Of a stretch of DNA of 64,000 bases, positions 53,789 through 63,991 are shown piece after piece. The number at the start of each line of letters is the position of its first letter. The first letter of the stretch is position 1. Position numbers and translations under genes: made by a program. The stretch covers positions 53,647-117,646 of the forward strand of contig JADKFA010000049.1 in the NCBI GenBank assembly GCA_016717725.1, given 5' to 3'. The notes under the pieces are model-generated. The model was not told the origin of the DNA and searched no databases. It saw only the letters and a list, made by a program, of their open reading frames with translations. Source of the stretch: Bacteroidota bacterium. Lineage in GTDB: Bacteria > Bacteroidota > Bacteroidia > AKYH767-A > OLB10.

Positions 53789-56495
53789 ATGGCAGATAAT
53801 TTAGTGATTGTGGAGTCCCCGGCGAAAGCGAAAACGATTGAAGGTTTTCTGGGAAAGGACTTTATTGTGAAGTCAAGTTTTGGTCACGTACGCGACCTGG
53901 TGAAGAACGATAAAGCGATTGATGTAAATAATAATTTCACTCCTTTATATGAGGTGAGTGAGGATAAATCGAAAGTAGTGGATGAACTCCGCCGACTTGC
54001 TAAGAAAGCCAAAATGGTTTGGCTAGCAACGGATGAGGACCGCGAGGGAGAAGCCATCTCTTGGCATCTTTATGAAGCCCTCGAATTGAAAAAGAGTAAT
54101 ACAAAGCGTATCGTTTTTCATGAGATTACGAAGAAAGCAATTTTGGATGCAGTAGCGAATCCGCGCTTTATTGATATGCATATGGTGGATGCTCAGCAAG
54201 CACGTCGTATCCTCGACCGCTTAGTGGGTTTTGAATTGTCGCCCATCTTATGGAAAAAAGTAAAACCAAGTTTATCAGCTGGACGTGTGCAATCGGTTTC
54301 GGTGAAACTGATTGTAGAGCGTGAACGTGAAGTAGAAGCTTTCGATAGTAAATCAGCCTTCCGTGTCATCGCATTGTTTAATGTAAAGGATAAAAACGGA
54401 AATTCATCTACCTTAAAAGCAGAATTACCCCAGCGTTTTGCGAAGAAAGGCGATGCAGAAGATTTTCTTAAAAAGCTTTCAAACGCCACGCATAAAATTG
54501 ATAATCTAGAGGTAAAACCTGGAAAGAAGAGTCCATCTGCTCCCTTTACCACATCTACCTTGCAACAGGAAGCTTCTCGTAAATTAGGTTTTAGTGTATC
54601 GCAAACGATGGTGGTTGCACAGAAGCTTTATGAGAGTGGAAAGATTACATATATGAGAACGGATTCGGTGAATCTTTCTCAAACTGCCATTGATGGAGCG
54701 AAGGAAGCCGTACTTAAAATGTACGGAAAAGAATATTCGAATCCGCGTCAGTATAAGAATAAGAATGCAAGTGCGCAAGAGGCCCATGAAGCCATTCGTC
54801 CTACCGATTTTCACAATACGTCCATCGATGGAGAAAATTCTGAAAAACGTTTGTATGATTTGATTTGGAAGCGTTCCATTTCGAGTCAGATGAGTGAAGC
54901 CGTTTTGGAAAAGACAGTTGTAAGTATCGGAAATAATAAATCGAAAGATATTTTTAATGCAACCGGTGAAGTAGTTCGTTTCGACGGATTTTTACGTGTG
55001 TACATGGAAGGTACGGATGATGAGAATGAAGAGACCGAAAAGGTAGAAACGGGTTTGTTACCTCCATTAAAAGTGGGTCAAGAGCTCGACTTGGATGTGA
55101 TGACCGCAACTGAAAAGTTTTCGTTACCCCCCTGCCCGTTATACGGAAGCGAGTTTGGTAAAGAAGTTGGAAGAATTAGGCATCGGTCGACCTTCTACTT
55201 ACGCACCGACCATCTCCACCATTCAAAAACGTGGCTATGTGATTAAGGAAGATCGCATGGGTAAGGAGCGCAAGTTTGAAGTGTTTACCTTGAAGAATGG
55301 AAAAGTTTCGGGCGAAGTGAAAACGGAAACGTACGGCAACGAGAAGTCGAAAATGTTTCCTTCCGATATTGGTACCGTAGTAACGGATTTCTTAGGACAA
55401 CATTTCCCGGTGATCATGGATTATAATTTCACGGCTACTGTGGAAAAAGACTTTGACGAGATTTCTGATGGGAATTTGGTGTGGACAAAAATGATCAAGA
55501 AGTTTTATGGTCCTTTCCATAAATCAGTAGAAGAGACAGAGCAAAATAGTGAGCGTGCAACGGGTGAGCGTGAGTTGGGAACTGATCCTAAAACAGGTAG
55601 AAAAGTGATTGCGCGTATTGGTAGATTTGGTCCCTTGGTGCAAATTAATGCAGAAACCGAAGAGGACAAACCACAGTATGCACGTTTGCGTACTGGTCAG
55701 CGTTTGGAGACCATCACCATTGAAGAAGCTTTAGATTTGTTTAAGATGCCTCGTAACTTGGGGCAATATGAAAATATTGATATCACCATTGGCATCGGAC
55801 GTTTTGGTCCGTATGCGAAGATGGACGGATTGTTTGCATCCTTAGGCAAAGAAGATGATCCATATACTATCGATTTAAATCGCGCCATTGAACTCATCGA
55901 ACTAAAAAGAAAAATTGAACGCGAGCGTGTCATCAAAATTTTCAAAGAGAGAGAAGACGTGCAAGTGTTGAAAGGAAGATGGGGACCTTATTTGGTGGTT
56001 GACGGAAACAATTACCGTTTACCGAAGGAAGCGGTTGCAGAAAAATTGACGTTAGCTGAATGTTTAGACATTGCAGCGAATACAAAACCGAGTCCGGGCA
56101 AGAAAAAATTTGCTAAGAAAGGGGCTGCAGTAAAAACGGCTGCTAAAAAAACATCAGCAAAAAAAGCTCCTGCAAAACAAGCCGCCGCAGCAAAACCAGC
56201 CGCGAAGAAAGCAGCCAAAAAAAAAGTAGCGTCTAAAGAAGTTGTTGTTGTGAAAGCTCCTGCAAAGAAATCGCCAGCGAAAAAATCTCCTGCTAAAAAA
56301 GTAACAGCGAGTAAAGCACCGGCGAAAAAAGTAACCGCGAAAAAAAGTCCAGCGAAAAAAGGAGTAGCTAAAAAAGCAGTGAAATCTCCAGCTAAGAAAT
56401 CTCCTGCTAAGAAAGCTCCGGTGAAAAAAGCTCCAGCGAAGAAAGCACCTGCAAAGAAAGTGGCTGCGAAAAAGGTTGTAAAGAAAAAGCGATAA
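53789..56495 (+). CDS. topA: DNA topoisomerase I with a basic H1-like tail, one frameshift
   Basis: Two frames reconstruct a type IA topoisomerase of about 900 residues. TOPRIM: NLVIVESPAKAKTIEGFLG at the start and WLATDEDREGEAISWHLYEA. The catalytic Tyr is about residue 288 in ITYMRTDSVNLS. The first frame ends in FSLPPC. Removing one C from the C6 run 55127-55132 gives SLPPARYTEASLVKKLEELG, then IGRPSTYAPTISTIQKRGYV in the second frame. Zinc fingers are replaced by C-terminal topo-repeat domains (RIGRFGPLVQINAETEED, GIGRFGPYAKMDGLF). The last 130 residues are a Lys/Ala/Pro tail (SPAKKSPAKKAPVKK). It relaxes negative supercoils. It is followed by the T9SS cluster. Confidence 0.93.
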
Positions 56496-56627
56496 AACGA
56501 TAAGATCGAGTAGATGATACTACGTACTGCGTAGGATAAGCGACATACTATGTACTACGTAGGTCAAGGCCGAAGTAGTAAAACATCAAAAGCATTAGAG
56601 TATTTAACATTAAATGTCGTATATGTA

Positions 56628-57809
56628 ATGAACGAAGCAGTAGAAGGGTATTTTGAACCAATACGTCCAGAATTATTATTAGGTCAGCAATTGGCCACCT
56701 CATCCGATTGCCTTGGGAATTTTGTTTCCGCCTTCACCGATGAGCGTTCGTTCCCTTCGTTTGAAGGAGCTAAAATTGCACTGATTGGAGTAGGGGAGTC
56801 GAGAGGAAGTTTAGTGAACAAAGGCTGCTCCACGGGCCCCGATCGTATTCGTGAAAAATTTTATCGACTTAAGCGACACCAATATCCCTTACCCATTATC
56901 GACCTCGGTAATTTACGGGTGGGTCATTCCATCAATGATACGTATTCGGCCATTGCAACCGTAGTATGTGAGTTGCTGGGTGCGCGCATCATTCCCATCA
57001 TTTTGGGAGGGAGTCAGGATTTAACGTATGGACATTATTCGGGATACAAATTAGCCGAGCAAATTATCAATATTGTCGCGCTTGACTCGAAATTTGATTT
57101 AGGCATCCCAGAAGATACCATCAACAGTGATACCTACCTTGGGAAAATAATTTTAGAGCAACCCAATTACCTTTTTAATTTCAGTAATCTCGGGTATCAG
57201 AGCTATTTTACGGGGATTGAAAACGTAGCGCTCATGAAAAAGCTACACTTTGAAACCTATCGTTTAGGGCAGGTTCGAACCGATATACAAGAGACGGAAC
57301 CAGTGGTGAGAAATGCGGATTTGCTCTCGGTAGATTTATCTGTTGTTCGACAAAGTGATGCACCGGGCAATGCCAATGCTACTCCCAACGGATTATATGG
57401 GGAGGAGTTTTGTCAGATTTTGATGTATGCCGGACTCAGTGATAAACTAAGCGGATTAGGATTGTACGAATACAATCCCGAGTTCGACCGCAATGGTCAG
57501 TCGGCCGATTTATATGCTCAAGGAATTTGGTATTTCCTTGAGGGAATTGGAATGCGGAAGATGGATTTGCCCCTAGCCAATCCCAATAATTACACTACTT
57601 ACCGAGTGACGATGGAGGAACTTGAGCAGGAGATTACCTTCATCAAAAGCATGAAAACGGAGCGCTGGTGGATTAAATTACCGACCGACAATTCCAAAAA
57701 TCGATATGTGAGTCAGCATTTATTGCCATGCTCTTATAAAGATTATCAGCAGGCTTGCAACAACGAAGTTCCGGAGCGTTGGTGGAATGCGGTGCATAAA
57801 ATGGTTTAA
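56628..57809 (+). CDS. Degenerate arginase/formimidoylglutamase-fold protein
   Basis: About 393 residues from ATG 56628 (an upstream in-frame ATG at 56550 adds 26 non-conserved residues). The arginase/ureohydrolase fold is recognisable: IALIGVGESRGSLVNKGCST, LGARIIPIILGGSQDLTYGH, NIVALDSKFDLG and LLSVDLSVVRQSDAPGNANA. The manganese ligands are largely missing: GGDHS is GGSQD, DAHxD is DSKFD, and SxDxD is SVDLS. So hydrolysis of formimidoylglutamate or arginine is unlikely. It lies between topA and porP/sprF-gldK, a position it also holds in other Bacteroidota as far as I recall. A structural or regulatory pseudoenzyme role is inferred. Confidence 0.72.
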   Translation: MNEAVEGYFEPIRPELLLGQQLATSSDCLGNFVSAFTDERSFPSFEGAKIALIGVGESRGSLVNKGCSTGPDRIREKFYRLKRHQYPLPIIDLGNLRVGHSINDTYSAIATVVCELLGARIIPIILGGSQDLTYGHYSGYKLAEQIINIVALDSKFDLGIPEDTINSDTYLGKIILEQPNYLFNFSNLGYQSYFTGIENVALMKKLHFETYRLGQVRTDIQETEPVVRNADLLSVDLSVVRQSDAPGNANATPNGLYGEEFCQILMYAGLSDKLSGLGLYEYNPEFDRNGQSADLYAQGIWYFLEGIGMRKMDLPLANPNNYTTYRVTMEELEQEITFIKSMKTERWWIKLPTDNSKNRYVSQHLLPCSYKDYQQACNNEVPERWWNAVHKMV

Positions 57810-58153
57810 ATATTCTTGACAATCCTCATTTTCGACCTTTTTTATTTTTTAAATATTCACAAAGAACTTCACCGAAATCCAACATTTAATTACCTAGGTC
57901 CAAGAGGAAATTTGATCTTTTCGCACCTAAATGACAAGAATTAGGTAGGCTATAGCTACTAAAATATTAATAATCAATACATTTTAATAATTTCAAATTA
58001 TTCGCAGTTATCATCAAATAGCTATTTTAGTCCCATCTCAAAAGGCACAATGGAAGCGTTAATAAAATATGATCGTCATTGTACTTTTTGGGTATGTTGA
58101 GAATATTTATTTACTTTATCCCCCCAAACCAACTCGAAACCTATACCATCTGT
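57810..58153. other. Intergenic region before porP/sprF
   Basis: 344 bp, AT-rich with no gene. It contains AATTACCTAGGTCC and AATTAGGTAGGC (57888-57952) as loose inverted segments. The promoter for the T9SS operon should be here, but I could not identify a convincing -33/-7 pair. Confidence 0.4.
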
Positions 58154-59068
58154 ATGAAGAAACTTTTAGCTGTAGTATTAGCAAGCACTCTATCCACGAT
58201 AGCCCTGGCTCAACAAGATCCACAATTCAGCCAAAACATGTTTAACAGATTATGGGTAAATCCCGCTTCTGCAGGAAGTAGCGATGCTATTTGTGCAAGT
58301 TTGCTTTATCGTGCTCAGTGGGTAAGTTTTGAAGGAGCTCCTAAGACGGGAGTTTTAGGAATTGATGCCCCACTCTTCAACAACAAGATGGGTGTTGGTT
58401 TAAGCATTAACACAGATGAAATCGGATTTGAAAAAGGCTTAACTGCAAAATTAGCGGCTGCTTATCGATTTGATTTAGGAAGTGGAAAATTAGCCATTGG
58501 TGTTGATGGATCTTTGGTTCAAAATACAATTGATGGAAAGTTTACGGCACCTGATGGAACGGTAAATGATCCAGCGATCCCACAAAGTTCGGTGAGCGGA
58601 ACAGCTTTCGATTTAGGTGGAGGTCTCTATTTCAATTCAGAAAAGTTATATGTTGGAGTTTCTTCAACACATTTGATGGAAAGCTCTGTGGACTTAGATA
58701 AGTTCTCAAAAGAATACAAGCGTCACTATTACGGAATGATTGGGTACACAATTGAGTTAACGCCAAGCGTTTCCTTGAAGCCTATGATCTTCGTTAAAAA
58801 CGTAACCGATAATACAACAATTGACGTTAACTTAAATGCGCATTTCAATAATCGTTTCTGGGCTGGGATCTCCTGGAGAAATGAAGATGCCTTTGTGGGA
58901 ATGATTGGATTAACCCTAATCGAAAATCTCCGCCTTGGATATGCGTATGACTTCACCACTTCCGAATTGAAGAATTATAGCGATGGTTCTCATGAAGTAA
59001 TGTTGGGGTATTGCTTCAACGTGAAGAAGAAAATCCCAGTTTCCATCCGAAATGTAAGGTTCCTATAA
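58154..59068 (+). CDS. PorP/SprF-family T9SS outer-membrane protein
   Basis: A 304-residue outer-membrane barrel-like protein (signal peptide MKKLLAVVLASTLSTIALAQ). The hallmark start of the mature protein is QQDPQFSQNMFNRLWVNPASAG, followed by alternating strands (LLYRAQWVSFEGAPKT, GVGLSINTDEIGFEKG, FDLGGGLYFNSEKLYVGVSSTHLM) and RLGYAYDFTTSELKNYSDGSHEVMLGY near the end, as in PorP and SprF. Family members bind T9SS adhesins or cargo at the outer membrane (PorP with PorK/N; SprF with SprB). ATG 58154 is preferred over upstream in-frame starts that lack signal-peptide character. It precedes gldK. Confidence 0.88.
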   Translation: MKKLLAVVLASTLSTIALAQQDPQFSQNMFNRLWVNPASAGSSDAICASLLYRAQWVSFEGAPKTGVLGIDAPLFNNKMGVGLSINTDEIGFEKGLTAKLAAAYRFDLGSGKLAIGVDGSLVQNTIDGKFTAPDGTVNDPAIPQSSVSGTAFDLGGGLYFNSEKLYVGVSSTHLMESSVDLDKFSKEYKRHYYGMIGYTIELTPSVSLKPMIFVKNVTDNTTIDVNLNAHFNNRFWAGISWRNEDAFVGMIGLTLIENLRLGYAYDFTTSELKNYSDGSHEVMLGYCFNVKKKIPVSIRNVRFL

Positions 59069-59098
59069 AAATTAGGAATTTTACTTCCCTGAAGAAAC

Positions 59099-59106
59099 TA
59101 TCTTTG
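59099..59106 (+). promoter_or_regulatory. Candidate -7 box before gldK
   Basis: TATCTTTG matches TANNTTTG, 108 bp before the gldK ATG and 31 bp after porP/sprF. It may give an internal promoter for gldKLMN. The -33 box is poor. Confidence 0.35.
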
Positions 59107-59213
59107 AAAAGAAACGTATCATCGTATTGGAAATGTTCCGTATAATATTCACAAGTATTGTACGTTCGATGATAACGTCAAAAACATTTCCGAAACCCAA
59201 AAGCGAACAAAGT

Positions 59214-60515
59214 ATGAAAAACCTGATGATTGCCTTAAGCATGCTGCTACTACTTAGTAGCTGTGGAGGCGGTAACCGTGGTCAACTAGTAGGAGTTCAA
59301 GGGCGCGAGAAATGGTACCAAGCCGATCCTTATGGCATGGTGTTCATTCCTCAAGGCTCTTTCAACATGGGTCCTAGCGACCAAGATGTTCCCTACGCGC
59401 AGAATGCAGTGTCGAAAACAGTTTCGATGCACGCTTTCTACATGGACAACACGGAAATCACTAACAATGAGTACCGTCAATTCGTGTACTGGGTGCGAGA
59501 TTCCATGGCACACAGACTCCTAGGCGGCGACCACTTAATTGAAGAAGGCGAATACGGTGAACGTATCGAATGGAGTGAGCGAATTAAATGGGATGACGAA
59601 GAAAATATCGAAACCCTGAGCGAACTTTATCTTCCTGAAAGTGAGCGTTATTACCGTCGTAAGGAAATAGATTCTAGAAAACTCAACTTTGAGTACTACT
59701 GGATCGATCTTATGGCTGCAGCCCAAAAAGATTATAGCCGCGACCGTGATCCAGCATCTGGAAGTTTGGCAAATCGTCCGCAAGGTCGTACCGATCGTTC
59801 AGTGTACATCAAAAAAGAAATTATCAATGTTTATCCAGATACTTTAAGCTGGATACATGATTATACTTATTCCTTCAACGATCCAATTACAAAGGCATAT
59901 TTCTGGCATCCTGCTTATGATGATTATCCTGTTGTGGGTGTCAATTGGCTTCAATCAAAAGGATTCTGCGTTTGGAGAACTCAGCTCTTAAATAGTTATT
60001 TAGAGTCGAACGAAGAAACTTACGTTCAAGATTTCCGCTTACCAACAGAGAGTGAGTGGGAGTATGCTGCCCGTGGTGGATTAGCAAATAACCCTTACCC
60101 TTGGGGAGGTCCTTATACGCGTAATAGTAGAGGTTGCTTCTTAGCGAACTTTAAACCTTTACGTGGAAATTATATTGACGATGGTGGATTCTATACCGTT
60201 AAAGCTACTGCATACTGGCCAAACGATTATGGTTTGTATTGTATGGCAGGTAACGTTGCGGAATGGACAACTAACGCCTATGATGAATCAGCTTATAGCT
60301 TCATACATGACTTAAATCCTGACTATACTTATGATGCAAAGGATACCGATCCTCCAGCATTAAAGAGAAAGGTTATTCGTGGTGGATCTTGGAAAGATGT
60401 AGCTTACTACATGCAAACAGGAACTCGTAGCTATGAGTATCAAGATACCGCGAAAGCTTATATTGGCTTCCGTTGTGTTATGGACTTCTTAGGAAGGGAT
60501 AAAGTAGATTTTTAA
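59214..60515 (+). CDS. gldK: T9SS ring lipoprotein GldK
   Basis: A 433-residue lipoprotein (lipobox LSSC, Cys17) of the formylglycine-generating-enzyme/sulfatase-modifying fold: MVFIPQGSFNMGPSDQDVPY, FYMDNTEITNNEYRQFVYWVRD, the FRLPTESEWEYAARGG motif, GNVAEWTTNAYDE and KVIRGGSWKDVAYYMQTGTR. In T9SS, GldK (PorK) forms the periplasmic ring with GldN on the inner side of the outer membrane. ATG 59214 is the start consistent with the signal peptide. The catalytic Cys pair of true FGEs is not apparent, fitting a structural role. First gene of gldKLMN. Confidence 0.93.
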   Translation: MKNLMIALSMLLLLSSCGGGNRGQLVGVQGREKWYQADPYGMVFIPQGSFNMGPSDQDVPYAQNAVSKTVSMHAFYMDNTEITNNEYRQFVYWVRDSMAHRLLGGDHLIEEGEYGERIEWSERIKWDDEENIETLSELYLPESERYYRRKEIDSRKLNFEYYWIDLMAAAQKDYSRDRDPASGSLANRPQGRTDRSVYIKKEIINVYPDTLSWIHDYTYSFNDPITKAYFWHPAYDDYPVVGVNWLQSKGFCVWRTQLLNSYLESNEETYVQDFRLPTESEWEYAARGGLANNPYPWGGPYTRNSRGCFLANFKPLRGNYIDDGGFYTVKATAYWPNDYGLYCMAGNVAEWTTNAYDESAYSFIHDLNPDYTYDAKDTDPPALKRKVIRGGSWKDVAYYMQTGTRSYEYQDTAKAYIGFRCVMDFLGRDKVDF

Positions 60516-60623
60516 TTAGATTCGCATATCGAACCGGATGATTCAACCCCATCCGGCTAGAAAAAAAATATTCAACAAACACACAATCATTCTAACCAAA
60601 ACCATTAAAAACACTAGAAAATC

Positions 60624-61432
60624 ATGGGATTAGCTCAATTGACCCAAGGGAAAGGGTTCAAACAGCTCATGTCGAAACTTTACGGTTTCGGTGCGGCAAT
60701 TGTAATCGTAGGTGCACTCTTTAAAATTCAACACTGGGAAGGTGCGGGTATCATGCTTACTATCGGTCTCTTGACCGAAGCAGTTATCTTCTTTTTCTCA
60801 GCATTTGAACCACCACACGAAGAAGTAGATTGGTCATTAGTTTATCCAGAGCTAGCAGGAATGCATGAGCCAGGTACTGACCGTAAGAAGCCAAGGCTGG
60901 TGATCCAGTTGCTCAGTATTTAGATAAAATTTTATCGGATGCTAAGATTGGTCCAGATTTAATTAACAATCTTGGTACTGGTTTAAAATCTTTAGGTGAG
61001 AACACTGCTAAGATGGCAACAATGTCAAACGCAGCTGTTGCAACAGAAGAATATTCTAAGAATGTAACTGCAGCTTCTAAGCAAGTAACTTCGTTAACTG
61101 CATCGTATGAAAAGGCTGCAACTGCTATGAATAGCATGAGCGCTGCACATGATGATGTGAAGGGATATACAGAGCAGATGAAGTCAGCTGGTAAAAACAT
61201 GGCTGCTTTAAATGCGGTGTATGAACTTCAGTTACAGGAGGCGAGTACTCGTATGAAAGATACGAAGAAGTTCTATGATGGAATTGCAGATCTTCTTTCT
61301 AACCTAAACAACACTGTAGAAGATACGAAACGCTACAAAGATGAGGTTGGTAAATTAGCTAAGAACCTTAATTCATTAAATACGATTTATGGCAATATGT
61401 TATCAGCCATGAATCCAGGATCCAATAAATAA
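60624..61432 (+). CDS. gldL: T9SS/gliding motor protein GldL, one frameshift
   Basis: About 269 residues. Two N-terminal TM helices are visible: FGAAIVIVGALFKIQHWEGA and MLTIGLLTEAVIFFFSAFEP, with a conserved Glu in LLTEAVIF proposed to carry protons in the GldLM motor. After the frame break near 60893 (CCAAGG, one A missing) the second frame continues DPVAQYLDKILSDAKIGPDL, a coiled-coil cytoplasmic domain with repeated SxxxVTxLTASYEKA heptads, and ends NTIYGNMLSAMNPGSNK. The break is most likely an error, as gldL is needed for T9SS. 108 bp after gldK. Confidence 0.9.
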
Positions 61433-61490
61433 TTCTTTCCTTTTTTTCGTGAATTCTTATTAATCAACCCAAAAACCAAAAGGAAAAGAA

Positions 61491-63075
61491 ATGGCAGGTC
61501 AAAAATTATCACCGAGGCAGAAAATGATCGGGATGATGTATCTGGTGTTAACAGCTCTGTTAGCCCTGAACGTCTCCAAAGAAATCATTAATGCATTCGT
61601 TACAATCAATGATAGCTTGGAGGTTACTGTAAAGAACCTTTCAGGCAAAAATGCGCAAGCTTATTCAGCATTTGATGAGCAAATGCGTAACGATAGGACG
61701 AAAACTGAACCTTACTTTAATAAGGCTCAAGTTGTAAAAAAGCAATGTGAAGATCTTGACAAATACGTAGCTGCTTTGAAAGTAGAGTTGATTCGTGTTA
61801 CGGACAAGATGGAAGCTACTGATAAGATGGTTCCGTTGAATGAGATGAAAGCAAAGGACGATTATGATAATCCTACGTATTATTGTGGTGATAAGCAAGA
61901 TGGTCGCGGACATAAAGCAACAGAATTAAAAATAAAATTGTCGCATTTAAGAAGAACGTAATTGCAGCATTAGATCAAAAAGATCGTGCACAATTTACCA
62001 AGCGTTTGGATGAATTGTTTAATACCAATGATCCAAAACCAGGAGCGTTAGAAGATGGAAAGAAGACCTGGGAAATGGCGAATTTCTATCATAACCCTGT
62101 TGTAGCAACGGTAGCGTTACTTTCTAAAGTGCAATCCGATGTGAAAAATGCAGAGTCAGAAATTGTAGGTCACTTGTTATCGTCGATCAACGCATCTGAC
62201 TTTAAATTTGATAAACTCGCTCCTAAAGTTATTGCTCCTACTAGTTATGTGATCGAAGGACAAGAATATTCTGCTGAGATTTTCTTAGCTGCGATGAGTT
62301 CAACTTCTGATCCAGAAATTACAGTTGGTGGAAGTGCATTGACCGTTGAAGGTGGAGTAGGTACTTATAAAGTGCGTGGTTCAGGTGTTGGTGAAAAGAA
62401 GTATGCTGGTGTGATCCGAGTGAAAAACCAGATAATACTTTCGAAGAACATCCATTTGAAGCATCTTATATCGTTGCAAAGCCAAGTGCTTCTGTTTCGG
62501 CTGATAAGATGAACGTAATTTATATTGGAGTTCCTAACCCAATCACGGTTTCAGTACCTGGAGTTCCTGATGAAAAAGTGAGAGCTACTCCAACAGGATT
62601 TACGTTGAAGCCAGATCCTAAATTAGGAAAAGGTCACTTCATTGCGGAAGCAAAAGGTCAACCTGGTCCTGGAAAAGTAGTTGTTTCTGCTGAATTTAAT
62701 GGAAAGCCTATGCAAATGGGAGAGTTTGCATTCCGTTTGAAGCGTATTCCTGATCCAGTAGCTAAAATCGGTGGTAAGAAGGATGGTAATATCCCAAAGA
62801 GTGCATTAGCGGCACAACAAGGTATTATCCCAACCATGGAAGGATTTGACTTCGACTTATACCCACGTGTAATAAGTTTTAAAATGAGTCGTTATGGTAA
62901 AGGTCGTGACCCGATTGAGAAAAGTCAAGACGGTGGCGGATCATTATCTGGTGATATGAAATCCATCATCGATCAAAGTAGACCCGGCGATAAAATTCTC
63001 TTTGAATACATCAAAGTGAGTATGCCTGACGGAACAACGAGAACTGTAAACTCTATTCCCCTTACTGTTCAGTAA
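61491..63075 (+). CDS. gldM: T9SS/gliding motor protein GldM, two frameshifts
   Basis: About 528 residues in three frames. The N-terminal TM (RQKMIGMMYLVLTALLALNV, about 9-28) sits in the GldL pentamer. Periplasmic domains D1-D4 follow. The first break is in the A5 run at 61928-61932 (restores ELKNKIVAFKKNVIAALDQK) and the second in A5 at 62423-62427 (restores VKKPDNTFEEHPFEASYIVA). D3 starts around SADKMNVIYIGVPNPITVSV and D4 around IPDPVAKIGGKKDGNIPKSA. GldM couples proton flow to the GldKN ring. The separate D3-D4-like protein at 31.1 kb is its paralogue. Confidence 0.93.
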
Positions 63076-63143
63076 GGAATTGGGATTATTTGCAACTACA
63101 ATACGTTCCTGACGTTTAAATTAACAGATTACGTTATAAACCT

Positions 63144-63991
63144 ATGAAAAAACTGCTCCTGGTACTTATGATTCTGGCTATAGCTGGATCATCAGTAAAA
63201 GCACAAAACGTCCTTGATGGGGTGTATGTTAAGGAAAATAACCCGGCTCGCCGTGTGATTCCTTATACGTACCTGCGTGAGGCGGATGTGATGTGGGCGA
63301 AACGCATCTGGCGCCATATTGATCTGAATGAAAAGATCAATGCTCCTTTACGTTATCCAAAAACGAATGAAACCAAGGATCGCAAGAACCTGATCAATGT
63401 TTTTATGGATGCTGTGAAGGAAGGTAGTTTGACTGCATACGACCCACAGGATGATGAATTCACGCTTCCTATGACCATGGATGAGTTTGGTAAAGTAGGT
63501 GGTGCCGATTCTCTTCAAATCCGTGTTACTAGTGCAGAGCCTCCTTATGATGAGTACGACTCAACGGTATATCGTGCATTCAATCCGGATGACGTGATTC
63601 AATATCGTATGAAGGAAGAGTGGTTCTTTGATAAGCAACGTTCAGAATTGAGTGTAGAATTATTGGAATTTGTCCAATGATCTTAGCACGTGATCAGAAG
63701 GAAACTTAATTGAAGGTGGACAAAAAGAAACTTTTTTCTGGGTGTATATTATCAGGGAAGCAAGAAAATTTTTAGCCAATACAGAAGTAGAAATCGTTCA
63801 ATACGGCTCAACGTATGAGCCTTGAAGACATCTTCCAAAAGCGTATGTTTAATAGCTATATCATAAAAGAAGATAACGTCTATAACCGTCGTGTCGATGA
63901 TTATAAGGTAAACCCATTAGATGCTTTATTAGAGTCAGAGCGTATCAAACAAGAAATGATCAACTTCGAAATTGATTTGTGGGAATATTAA
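63144..63991 (+). CDS. gldN: T9SS ring protein GldN, three frameshifts near the 3' end
   Basis: About 283 residues. Signal peptide MKKLLLVLMILAIAGSSVKA, then NVLDGVYVKENNPARRVIPYTYLREADVMWAKRIWRHIDLNEKIN, a classic GldN/PorN start. The first frame stops at 63680. One-base repairs near 63664, 63694 and 63821 restore ELLGICPMILARDQKE, TFFWVYIIREARKFLANTEV, EIVQYGSTYEP and LEDIFQKRMFNSYIIKEDNV, ending DLWEY at 63991. GldN interacts with GldK in the periplasmic ring. The gene ends just before the window edge. Confidence 0.9.

Noticed and set aside
55120..55160. Programmed frameshift in topA at the C6 run
   Set aside because: Similar one-base breaks occur in many unrelated genes here, and topA is not known to use frameshifting. 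Sequencing error is simpler.
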